A DNA stretch of 53,901 nucleotides. It comes from Plakobranchus ocellatus. Lineage: Eukaryota > Mollusca > Gastropoda > Plakobranchidae. Numbering within the stretch: the stretch's first letter is position 1; each line of letters starts with the position of its first letter. The translations under genes were made by a program, and so were the position numbers. Under the pieces are notes generated by a model. That model did no database searches and was not told the origin of the DNA. It saw nothing but the letters and a program-made list of their open reading frames with translations. Where the stretch lies: contig BLXT01002238.1 of NCBI GenBank assembly GCA_019648995.1, positions 593,807 to 647,707 on the forward strand, given 5' to 3'. Below are positions 26,601 to 33,159 of the stretch, piece by piece.

Positions 26601-29600
26601 GCTGCTGCTCAACTCTTCGCTTTTTTCAAGATGTTTATCAGAGGATAAACTCTTATCTTTACTACTGCTGCTATGTCCAACCTTATGCTTTGAACTACTG
26701 CTGTTACTATCTTTGTCCTTATGGGACGAAGATGAAGATGAGCCATTCTTATGTTTGCTAGAAGAGGAACTGGAGGTTCCATCCTTGTGTCGCGAGCTGC
26801 TTGAGCTGGAACTGCTTTTTTCTTTATCCCTATGAGAAGAGCTTGAGCCATCCTTATGCTTAGAGGAGCCAGACGATTCATGCTTCGAGGAAGAACTACT
26901 GCTTCCATCTTTATGCTTGGATGAGGTTGAAGATGAGCTATGCCCATCTCGATGTTTCGAAGATGATGAGGGGCCTTCTTTGCTCTTAGAGGAGCTTGAG
27001 GTAGACCCCCCACCCTCACGGTGCTTTGAAGATGAAAAGCTACTTCCTTCTTTATTTTTTGACGAGCTTGAGCTGCGGTGCTTGTCAGAACTAGAGCTAT
27101 GATGTTTGTTTGAACTTGAGCTCTTATGGGAAGATGGGCCATCCCCTTGACCAGAGGAAACAGGGCTTTTGTGTTTACGACTATCCACACCATTTTCCTT
27201 GGGTTTGAAAGTGCCAGAAGTTGAGACAGGACCAGCAGAGTCTTCATTAACACCATTAACTTTGGTTTCCTCTGCTGCAAACAAACAAATGGTTTAGTTA
27301 TAAGATAGCTCAAAAAAGTTCTTCTTCAAAATGTAACAAATTAACAACTATACAGACCTTGATTTAAAAAAGAGAAAACATAATAATGACAATAAATATC
27401 TGGCAGTCTTAGGGAATGCTCAAAAAATCTTTGAAAGCTGATCTAAAAAAAAATTTTTAAGTTTTATTACTAATGTTAGTCATTATTAAAAATTAAGTTT
27501 GGAAACACTGTATTAATCTTACATTTTGATCTATCTAAATACTGGAGTTCAGCCACAATACAATTNNNNNNNNNNNNNNNNNNNNNNNNNNNNNNNNNNN
27601 NNNNNNNNTAAACTTTATTTTTATTTGCCATTATTAATCAAGCAGCTCACTGCCTCTGCTATCAACTTTTCTTTGCACAGATATGCGCTGATGAATAACT
27701 GACTCAATTTACTAAAGCTGTAAAAATGGTTGAAAATTAGAATAACTCGCTGCTCTCAATACAATGCATGTTCATAAATGCCAATGTACAGCCCTATAAC
27801 ATTTAACAAACTCAATAATGCGAGATTCTATAATCTCTGATGGACATTGGAAAATGCCTGTGATATTAACAGTGATAGTATAACTGAAACTGGTTCCAAC
27901 CATGAAAAATCCATTTATGAGAACTCATTTATTCAAATTATTTGCTTTTTTTTTTTTTGCAAGAAAATCACATTCAAAGATTTTTTTGTGAAATGAACAA
28001 GAGATCAAGGAAATTCAAAGAATCAAAACAATTCAATTTTCAATTAATGATTCAATGATTTGGCAAAAACTTTCAAAACAATTCAATTTTCAATTAATGA
28101 TTCAATGATTTGGCAGAAAATCTGTTTGGTAATAAAAGTTGACCATTATATCTAGAATGTGTATGGAATGGCCAATGCTGAGCAAATCCAAAACAGAAAC
28201 TGATCTTCTAACAAGAAAGAATTAATTTGACCTCATTTGCATTTTTTTGCAGACAAGAGGTTAAAAGGCTGTAACTTCCATTACTTTCAGGAGTTGGGTC
28301 CTCATTGTTCTCAACATACATCATTCTAAGGTAGTTAACCACTGTTTCCCACCATATTTACTCAACCAATTAAGAAACCCAGCTACCTATTTTGTGCTGG
28401 GTGGATACAGAGGAGCAATGAAAGATTGTTTTCGCCCTACCAGATGAACTGCCGTTCCTCCCTCCTTTACTTTATGGCCTAATAAAAATATTAATGAATA
28501 CATATTTTCTTTGCGGCCGTGTTTATTCTCATCCTGGTGTGACAATATCGGGAAATCGTTTTTCTCACCCCAGCGTGAGAACAAGGGGAAGTCATTATTC
28601 TCAACCGCAGGGAAGATGAAGAAAATTTTTTCATCCCACCCTAGAGTGAAGATAACAAAAAATTGTTATTCTCACCCCCATAGCCAATGCAGAAAAAGTG
28701 CTCCTTCTCAATGTTAGCTTAGAGTATTGATTAATGTTAATGTCCTTTAGTTTTTATCAGCATTATCCTACAGATTTTCCACGAGTGATGTCACCATTTG
28801 CATTAGATCTATACATTTAGTAATAACTACATTCTCAACTAATTTTATAATGTTCTGCGTGAAATAATATCATCCATTTCTTTTAATGAGATGTTGACGA
28901 CAGCCATCATATTATTACTCCTGGCTACCCACACTGCCACCCCTACTTTACTACTGGGCCATTCCATGAAATGTCAACCAATAGGTGAAAAATTAAATTG
29001 ACCACAGAGACTGAAAACTTGATTTTTTTCATTGTCCAAATGTTTATTAAAACACTTATTTATACAAGTTTTAGGGGAAGCGCATAAGCTGGATATTGTT
29101 TGGTTTCAATCTTTGAAGAAATTGATGACATAATGATTTACACTATATTGCTTGATTTTCTTGGAGTAACACACATACCAAATCTTTAGACCAATTCTCA
29201 GACACTTTAGTCATATTATTAGCTGTAACCCTGAAGGTCTTATTTGTACAGAGTAACTATTTTTGTCCACATATATAAACTATGTATGAAACACCTTATT
29301 TGATTTGTCAGTTACACAAAAAATGTCTCAGAGTAGTCTTCAGATGTAAGACACGTAACATTGAATGGCCCTACAATTATTAATACAATTGATGTATTGT
29401 TTATTATATCAGTGCTTTTGCTTAAATTCTTGTATACTTTAAAATACATTTTACTGTTAATGTTGTGTTCATTACTTGTACATGTAAAAAATAGTTCAAG
29501 ATGAAAGGGAAAAAAAACTTTTCATAGATACATAGCTCAGAGGGGTGTTGGTGGCTAAGTTGATGGCTAACCCACCTAAGGATCTGCAGGGACCCTTCTG

Positions 29601-32600
29601 TCACGGGTTCGAGCCCCACCTGCGGCATTGTGACCCGAGGAGGGCCTTAAAGCCTGAGATCACATTATGGACTGGCTATGCACAAAACCAACCCATAGGT
29701 GCTGTAGTGGTAATTATTCTGTCCTTCAGCAAACCTCCCTCCACTAGATAAGATAGGAATTGAGGGAAGATACTACTTCTCTAGCGGCTATGCTCAACCA
29801 CAAACTCTATGTGACATTTTTATCTCTATCTTATTTATCAAGTTTTTTTTGTTTTTTTATTTGGTATAAAATAGATTTTGTTTTCCTTAATTAAATTAAC
29901 TTTTGTTTGGTTCAATTCTATTTTATTTTATTTACGAAGGCAGGCTGATATCTAAGTTCTGTTTAATCATAACTTAAATTTTTACAGCATATACATAAAC
30001 AATACGTCAAACGAAAGCTTAATATCTCAGCTACATACTTAGCACTCTATTTTTCGACATAGTCACCGTTGCGATCAACAGACAGCCTCCAACGTTTCAC
30101 TAGTCGGTGCACACCGTCAGCAAAGAATTCAGACGACTGTCCACGGCACCATCTGCGAATATCTGCAATAACTTCCTCATCATTGTCATAGTGATGGCCC
30201 TTCAGGTGCTTCTTGAGTTGGGAAACAAATAATAGTCAGAGGTAGCAAGATCGGAGCTGTATGCAGGGTGCGGTAGGGTCGTAAGTTCCAGCTGCCTTAA
30301 GGCGTCCTGAGTTTGGTGACTGGTGTGCAGGCATGCCAAACACGTCTGAGTCTTGAGAGCTCGGAGTTCACAGTTTGCCCTTGTTCCAGAAATTCCATGT
30401 TGACCATTCCCTCCATGTCCCAGAAAACGGTGAACAAGACCTTTCTTGCAGAGGCAACAACTTTGAACTTCCTTGGACTTGGAGAAGTTTTGTGCCTATA
30501 CTCCATCCATTGGGCTTTACATTCTGGATCGTAATAGTGGGCCCAGGATTTGTCTCCGGTCAGAATGCATTGCAGAAATGTTTCTTCTTCTCCATTGTAA
30601 CGCTCTAAGAGTTGAGTACACATGTCCTTTCTACAGTGAGTTGTCTTGGAACCCTTCGGGCAGAGACTTTTCGGTAACCCATTACAGTTGTGACAATATG
30701 GTGCACTCATTCTTTCGAAATGCCTACTTACTCATCAGCTTCCTTTTGTTTGACCCTTCGATTTGCTCTAATCATGCAGTCACTTTCTCTCGATGAGCCG
30801 ACGCGGAAAGGAGCCTACCCTAATGCTTTCGATCACGCAGAATTGTCTCTCTGGGGTCGTCCCCTTTAAAAATTCTCACCCATTTGCGAACTGCACATTT
30901 CATCATAAACTGTCTTCATTCTTGCATGAATGTTTTCAGCAGAACATCCCTTAGCTGCCAAAAACTCAATAACAGAGCGTTGCTTGATGAGAAGGTCATT
31001 GGAAAACACCATTGTCTCATAAACATGGCTACCCCATCACATGTTGCGCATCACTGCATTATGAGTACAAATGACGTCACACAAGCCTGTTCTAGTTAAC
31101 CCTAGAAAAATGGTTCAAGAGTATATGTATGAAATTTTAGGTCGATGTGACGAAAATTAATTATCAGCCTGTCCTCGCATGTAATTAAGCATTTAATTTT
31201 AAGCCGTTTTTTTCTTCCTTTCTGTTCTTGCTTTACTTATTCCTCATTTTAGAAACCTCAGTCCCCCTCTATGGCCAAATTAGAAGACTAGCCCCTAAGA
31301 TGATAGAAATAGCATCAGAATAGGGCATCCCTTTCTCCACCTTTTGCCCTCCTTATCTTTGATGTCTTCTCTCCATGCCACTTTAGTCTCCAAATAAGTA
31401 TCGCAAGAAACTTTGAGGATGTGAAGCAAAAATTAGAATACTAGGCCATTGTAAAATCGACCTACCTTGACTTTTAATAGTACGTTATGCTAATATTTTA
31501 ACAAAACACTCCCAATTGCCTCATTAAACTGATCTTGAAATTGCACATTTTTTTCTTTTATTGCTTTTAAAATGGTTGCCAAGACCATGAAAAATAAGTG
31601 TATTTTCTCAGCATGTATATGATTTTTTTTCAATTTGTGTTGTGTTACAATTTACATATAAAATCAGCCTAGGCAAAATTTCTCATTCTGATTTTGGGTT
31701 GCATTTTAATATTTCGTCTTTAATATTTTAAAGAATTCTTCATACAGTAATCTCGTCGAGGGGGTGAGAATGACGCAGGCCTAGGCCTCGTCTCGGGTTG
31801 AGAATTAGAAAATTTAGTATTCTCACCCACTTGTGCGGATACCAAAAAATCAGTATTCCCACCTGGGAGTGAGAAAAATCACTCTGTTTCTTTGCGGATG
31901 TTAAAGTACACTATTTGTATGCTTTTCTTTGTCCCAAATGAATAGGCATTATTTATTTAATTTGATGGTACTATTTACATGTATCTGAACTGCTAATTAT
32001 TCACTTCATTTAAAGCGTAAAAAAGAATGAAAGTAAAAATTTACCATCAATTGAACTTTACACCACTACTGACAGCGTAAGTCATTTTAAAACCCATCCT
32101 GACAATTCAATGTGAAAATTCGGTTTGGAATCTCAATTATTAGCTGCATAGATCTCATTGAGACAGACCCAAAACCTTCTGATCTACCATCATCAGCTAC
32201 TGACTAAATGAACAGATTACAGGCCAACCCCAAGTTAGGCTTTTAAAATGTTAATAGAGCTACTTTAACACATCCCCACAATTTTATAGCCGTGATCTCT
32301 TCCTTGCGTGAGTAACTGATAAAGGTGGATCTAGAAGTTGTTGGGGTTATCCCTGAATTATCCCCATAGGCCAAGTCATTCTGTATGAACTCTTCATCTA
32401 ATTTCAAAAGATCCTAACAAACAAGAAATTACTAAATTAGGCTGGTTATTTCGTTTGAATAATACGAAAAAATTCGATCTAGAATCTAGATCTATACTTG
32501 ATCAAGACATAAATTTTTTTAACAAAAATTATGGCTGGATCTAAAAGATCTAGAATCTAGATCTAGATTAATCTAGACCAAAAATCTTGTTCCAATGTGA

Positions 32601-33048
32601 TTTCTCAACTCACCCATCTTGTCTCGAACGCCGTTTTCCTCGACCTGGGGGTGTGAAACAAAGACAAAGAAAAATAAATGTATGGCAAGTGTGTAGAAAT
32701 TATGTACTAAAACAAAACTAGATCTTCAGTTTAAGCTTTCATGACCGTTCTCCATCCTATGATGAGGATAACACGATGGCAAAACTTCTATTCCGTTGAT
32801 GAAACTGGACAACTCTAATACTGGCATGCTGTCATGTCAGCTGGTAGCCCACATTTTCGAACTTAGAAAAATTTTCAGCCATCTTGGGACTTAGTCGCAA
32901 AACGCAGTCTCTCCTGGTACTTCTCGGCTCGAGAAGGGATGATTACATGGGCATTAAAATATGATTGTAACAAGTTAAAAACTTACATTTTAGCAATAAT
33001 ACTCACAATAAATTTTTGTTGATACTGTTCAACAGCCACAGATGACAT
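172..33048 (-). CDS. TOP1: DNA topoisomerase I (type IB), 5' eleven coding exons; 3' part outside window
   Basis: Type IB topoisomerase relaxes supercoils in the nucleus by transient single-strand nicking through a 3'-phosphotyrosine. The model joins 33007-33048, 32614-32644, 26241-27274, 25848-25978, 16072-16156, 12724-12815, 12376-12491, 8157-8278, 3983-4105, 3548-3735 and 172-316. All junctions use GT-AG and all phases agree, giving about 703 residues. Order: a long Ser/Lys/His-rich N-terminal domain (to about 310), a SUMO-motif and acidic segment (310-415), a Lys-rich linker (415-470), then the conserved core from [10 protein letters not shown] onward ([50 protein letters not shown]). From family knowledge, the catalytic Arg/Lys/Arg/His residues and the active-site Tyr lie further C-terminal, beyond position 1. 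The N-terminal domain is clearly longer than in human TOP1. Identity is essentially certain; the choice of start codon is less so. Confidence 0.95.
317..3547 (-). other. TOP1 intron 10
   Basis: AT-rich intron. Positions about 720-940 are a diverged piece of the 3' part of the CAGAG-terminus element seen complete at 24193-25832 (shared words such as GCAAACAAAAGTGA and GTAATTTTGGCTT). (AAT)n lies at 2347-2374. The rest shows A- and T-runs only. Confidence 0.7.
3548..3735 (-). CDS. TOP1: TOP1 exon 10: core with camptothecin-contact loop
   Basis: 188 nt encoding [17 protein letters not shown], then [18 protein letters not shown], then EDVIINCS with a split Lys. The LFRGRG loop corresponds to human Phe361-Arg364, positions known to affect camptothecin response; these residues are conserved here (about F628, G630, R631). 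Human Asn366 is Asp here. Donor AA|GTAAGTT, acceptor TTTTAACAG. Confidence 0.98.
3983..4105 (-). CDS. TOP1: TOP1 exon 9: core
   Basis: 123 nt, phase 0 at both ends. It encodes [20 protein letters not shown], then [21 protein letters not shown], parallel to the vertebrate EMTNEEKNIITNLSKCDFT segment. Acceptor TCTTCCAG, donor GTAGGC. Confidence 0.97.
4106..8156 (-). other. TOP1 intron 8
   Basis: Contains the DNA transposon 4878-6818. The remainder (4106-4870 and 6825-8156) is AT-rich sequence in which I see no gene. Confidence 0.7.
4878..6818. mobile_element. Non-autonomous DNA transposon, CAGACCTGCCAAC termini, copy A
   Basis: Starts CAGACCTGCCAAC and ends with its exact inverted complement GTTGGCAGGTCTG. 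It is flanked by a perfect 6-bp duplication CAATTG (4872-4877 and 6819-6824). Length 1,941 bp. No transposase frame is visible. Subterminal repeats built on CAGGGACA/GGGACA occur near the left end and GGACAG/GGGACAGAC near the right. The superfamily is not identified; a 6-bp duplication is unusual. Confidence 0.8.
8157..8278 (-). CDS. TOP1: TOP1 exon 8: core
   Basis: 122 nt encoding [20 protein letters not shown], then [20 protein letters not shown]. It matches the vertebrate EEVATFFAKMLDHEYTT segment. Acceptor GATTTTCAG, donor GTAAGG, ends in phase 0. Confidence 0.97.
10045..10073. repeat. (TA)n microsatellite
   Basis: About 14 TA units in TOP1 intron 7, just left of the long-TIR element. 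Confidence 0.95.
10289..11565. mobile_element. DNA transposon with ~285-bp terminal inverted repeats
   Basis: Positions 10289-10572 and 11281-11565 are inverted copies of each other over their full length. They start TTAGGGCATAATGAG / CTCATTATGCCCTAA and end GTTCGATTTC / GAAATCGAAC, with roughly 90% identity by eye. The right copy has a 14-bp tandem duplication near its outer end. The 708-bp centre has an open frame (10628-11020) without recognisable domain. Long TIRs suggest a Mutator-like or foldback-type non-autonomous element. No clear target duplication is visible. Confidence 0.8.
11650..11692. repeat. (GA)n microsatellite
   Basis: Uninterrupted AG dinucleotides, about 21 units, in TOP1 intron 7. 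Confidence 0.98.
12376..12491 (-). CDS. TOP1: TOP1 exon 7: start of conserved core
   Basis: 116 nt encoding [19 protein letters not shown], then [19 protein letters not shown] with a split Gly. It closely matches the TOP1 core motif [21 protein letters not shown]. Acceptor TAAACCTAG, donor GTAGGC. Confidence 0.97.
12724..12815 (-). CDS. TOP1: TOP1 exon 6: Lys/Glu linker into core
   Basis: 92 nt between a CATTTTAAG acceptor and a GTAAGTTG donor. It encodes [16 protein letters not shown], a lysine run, then [10 protein letters not shown] with the last codon split. EQ-x-WKWWEEE in vertebrate TOP1 is matched across the junction as EQEVWRWWEEQ. Confidence 0.93.
12816..16071 (-). other. TOP1 intron 5
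   Basis: About 3.3 kb of AT-rich intron with scattered poly-A/T. I see no gene or defined element in it. Confidence 0.6.
16072..16156 (-). CDS. TOP1: TOP1 exon 5: Lys-rich linker
   Basis: 85 nt after a TTTTTCCTCAG acceptor and before GTAAGTG. The first base completes Arg; the exon then encodes [18 protein letters not shown] followed by [10 protein letters not shown]. It is low-complexity linker, recognised by phase match to exons 4 and 6 and by clean splice signals rather than by strong similarity. Confidence 0.8.
16639..17345. mobile_element. Non-autonomous DNA transposon, CAGAGCTGC termini, copy D
   Basis: Left end CAGAGCTGCTAATCC, right end GGTTGGCAGCTCTG. Flanks GTAATG (16633-16638) and GAAATG (17346-17351) match in 5 of 6 bases, as expected for an aged 6-bp duplication. 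Length 707 bp, non-coding. Confidence 0.65.
17949..18895 (-). mobile_element. 5'-truncated RTE-clade non-LTR retrotransposon
   Basis: The insertion is bounded by a perfect 12-bp duplication CTTTGTATCAAT (17937-17948 and 18896-18907). The minus-strand 3' end is a TGATGATGAAG tail, typical of the short TGA-type tails of RTE elements. 947 bp remain of a roughly 3-kb element; the endonuclease and 5' RT portion are missing. It is nested in the TA-flanked element. Confidence 0.9.
17957..18895 (-). pseudogene. RTE reverse transcriptase, C-terminal 312 residues
   Basis: Open frame of 312 residues with RT motifs in order: [18 protein letters not shown] (QGxxLSP), [12 protein letters not shown] (catalytic YADD), [26 protein letters not shown], then the RTE/BovB-type tail [39 protein letters not shown]. 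There are no internal stops or frameshifts. The apparent start Met coincides with the 5' truncation point and is not a biological start. The stop codon TGA is the first unit of the TGATGA tail, so there is almost no 3' UTR. It lacks the endonuclease and cannot mobilise itself. Confidence 0.92.
20971..21150 (+). mobile_element. tRNA-derived SINE, copy 1
   Basis: Pol III box A TGGCGCAGTGG (20979-20989) matches TRGCNNAGYGG exactly. Box B GGTTTGAGCCC (21017-21027) has one mismatch. A shared body follows: AAAGTCTGATATCAT and ACTGGCTATATACAAAAGCC, ending near an AATTAACCCC stretch. The same body occurs in the copies at 29.6 and 37.9 kb. Confidence 0.8.
21155..21240. repeat. Possible end of a TA-flanked DNA transposon
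   Basis: TATATCGAC repeats (21166, 21180) lead to GGTATGCACTGCAGTA. Complemented, this reads CAGTGCATACCTGATATATC, resembling Tc1/pogo-type termini. Related TATATCGACATG lies at 20392. A matching left terminus was not found. Confidence 0.3.
22250..22540. repeat. GA-rich minisatellite
   Basis: Contains two tandem copies (unit about 85-90 bp) sharing AGAATTACTGAGAGACACTC and GTGATAAAAGA, embedded in GAGA runs. Confidence 0.8.
22641..22657. other. Two-base N and C-run
   Basis: NN is followed by a poly-C then poly-A run. Probably an assembly or homopolymer artefact. Confidence 0.9.
24193..25832. mobile_element. Non-autonomous DNA transposon, CAGAGCTGCCAACC termini, copy C
   Basis: Perfect inverted termini (CAGAGCTGCCAACC / GGTTGGCAGCTCTG) and a perfect 6-bp duplication TGTATA (24187-24192, 25833-25838). 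1,640 bp, non-coding. Subterminal GTAAT words: CTGTAATCT/ACTGTAATCC left, ACGTAATGCGTAATTTTGG and ACGTAATTTATTACG right. Its 3' portion has a diverged relative at about 720-940. Confidence 0.8.
25848..25978 (-). CDS. TOP1: TOP1 exon 4: basic/acidic segment
   Basis: 131 nt between a TTTTTAG acceptor and an AG|GTTTGT donor. It encodes [20 protein letters not shown], then a run of Glu/Asp, ending DSDVPLSA plus two bases. [12 protein letters not shown] parallels the PLKRPRDEDDADY segment of vertebrate TOP1. Its end DVPLSA resembles the end of exon 3 (DDVPL), which may reflect an old internal duplication. Confidence 0.9.
26241..27274 (-). CDS. TOP1: TOP1 exon 3: Ser/Lys/His-rich N-terminal domain
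   Basis: This 1,034-nt exon encodes residues about 25-369. It starts after a TTTGCAG acceptor in phase 1 and ends VPL before GTGATT in phase 0. Most of it is a degenerate array of [16 protein letters not shown]-like units, comparable to the KHKD-rich N-terminal domain of vertebrate TOP1 but expanded and serine-laden. The last 58 residues change character. They carry [12 protein letters not shown] and VKNE (SUMO-type psi-K-x-E motifs), several SP sites, a basic AKK patch and an acidic [10 protein letters not shown] tail. In TOP1 the N-terminal domain carries nuclear/nucleolar targeting and SUMO sites. The long antisense open frame across this exon is a by-product of the serine repeats. Confidence 0.9.
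27566..27608. other. Assembly gap (N run)
   Basis: 43 unresolved bases inside TOP1 intron 2. Confidence 0.99.
28024..28123. repeat. 50-bp tandem duplication
   Basis: Two head-to-tail units starting CAAAACAATTCAATTTTC are identical over the first 42 bases. Confidence 0.95.
28515..28715. repeat. Degenerate ~36-bp TTCTCACCC tandem repeat, left block
   Basis: About five units beginning TTCTCAYCCC followed by GTGAGAACAA..GGGAA-like sequence. A related block lies at 31740-31895. Confidence 0.6.
28956..29371. mobile_element. MITE-like element, GGGCCATTC termini
   Basis: Left end GGGCCATTCCATGAAATG. The right end, complemented, is GGGCCATTCAATGTTACG. Length 416 bp, non-coding. The flanking duplication is unclear (possibly TA). 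Confidence 0.5.
29541..29775 (+). mobile_element. tRNA-derived SINE, copy 2
   Basis: Box A TGGCTAAGTTG (29552-29562, one mismatch). Box B GGTTCGAGCCC (29606-29616, perfect). Shared body CCTGAGATCACATTATGG and CTGGCTATGCACAAAACC. Confidence 0.8.
29941..31171 (-). mobile_element. Decayed mariner transposon with terminal inverted repeats
   Basis: Termini CAGGCTGATATCTAAG (left) and, complemented, CAGGCTGATAATTAATT (right) enclose 1,231 bp, a typical mariner length. No clean TA duplication is left. The enclosed transposase is broken. Confidence 0.8.
30047..31012 (-). pseudogene. Mariner transposase, frameshifted
   Basis: Tc1/mariner DDE transposase. The N-terminus runs from [20 protein letters not shown] with the helix-turn-helix-like segment [19 protein letters not shown], then a frameshift. 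The central part keeps [19 protein letters not shown] (first catalytic Asp). The segment expected to hold the second Asp (HDN) is deleted. The C-terminus keeps [16 protein letters not shown] and ends DRNGDYVEK. About 966 nt against roughly 1,040 for intact members. Not functional. Confidence 0.9.
31740..31895. repeat. Degenerate ~36-bp TTCTCACCC tandem repeat, right block
   Basis: GTATTCTCACCCACTTG and GTATTCCCACCTGGGAGTG lie 36-40 bp apart. They follow inverted forms (GTGAGAATGA, GGGTTGAGAATT). Related to 28515-28715. Confidence 0.55.
32465..32580. repeat. TCTAGATCTA-rich patch
   Basis: GATCTAGAATCTAGATCTATA and related words recur through the patch. Similar patches occur at about 6090, 8638, 23280-23405 and 25065. 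This is a genome-specific low-complexity signature. Confidence 0.7.
32614..32644 (-). CDS. TOP1: TOP1 coding exon 2, 31-nt microexon
   Basis: A CCCCCAG acceptor precedes 31 nt encoding [10 protein letters not shown] plus one base. The donor is GTGAGT. The single last base G joins the CA that opens exon 3, giving Ala. The exon contains an ATG in good Kozak context (AAGATGG), so it could be an alternative or even the main start, giving MAEETKVNG. Confidence 0.75.
33007..33048 (-). CDS. TOP1: TOP1 coding exon 1 (start codon)
   Basis: The exon encodes [14 protein letters not shown] and then a GTGAGT donor, ending in phase 0. It reads in frame into the next exon ([10 protein letters not shown]). 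The ATG at 33048-33046 has a weak Kozak context. The frame is also open upstream for several codons, so the start is the most probable rather than proven. The 5' UTR probably extends toward 33.15 kb. Confidence 0.75.
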
Positions 33049-33099
33049 ATCAGACGTAAATCTCAACACAAAATCTAGTCGCTGAAATGGCGGACGTTG

Positions 33100-33150
33100 G
33101 CGTTGAGAGGCTAAGTCCCAATTTTATGTCACTGAGCATGCGCAGAAGAA
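33100..33150 (-). promoter_or_regulatory. Probable TOP1 proximal promoter with NRF1-like site
   Basis: On the minus strand TGCGCATGCTCA (33133-33144) matches 11 of 12 positions of the NRF-1 consensus YGCGCAYGCGCR. It sits about 90 bp upstream of the proposed ATG. NRF-1 sites are common in TATA-less housekeeping promoters. The transcription start itself cannot be placed. Confidence 0.4.
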
Positions 33151-33159
33151 AAACTTGGT

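Larger units (their letters stand above)
27275..32613 (-). other. TOP1 intron 2
   Basis: 5.3 kb containing an N gap, a 50-bp tandem duplication, TTCTCACCC repeat modules, a MITE, a SINE and a decayed mariner. The remainder is AT-rich with nothing recognised. Confidence 0.75.

Noticed and set aside
26296-26835. 179-codon plus-strand ORF
   Set aside because: Exact antisense of the TOP1 Ser/Lys repeat exon. Leu/Glu-rich translation is a by-product of serine codons.
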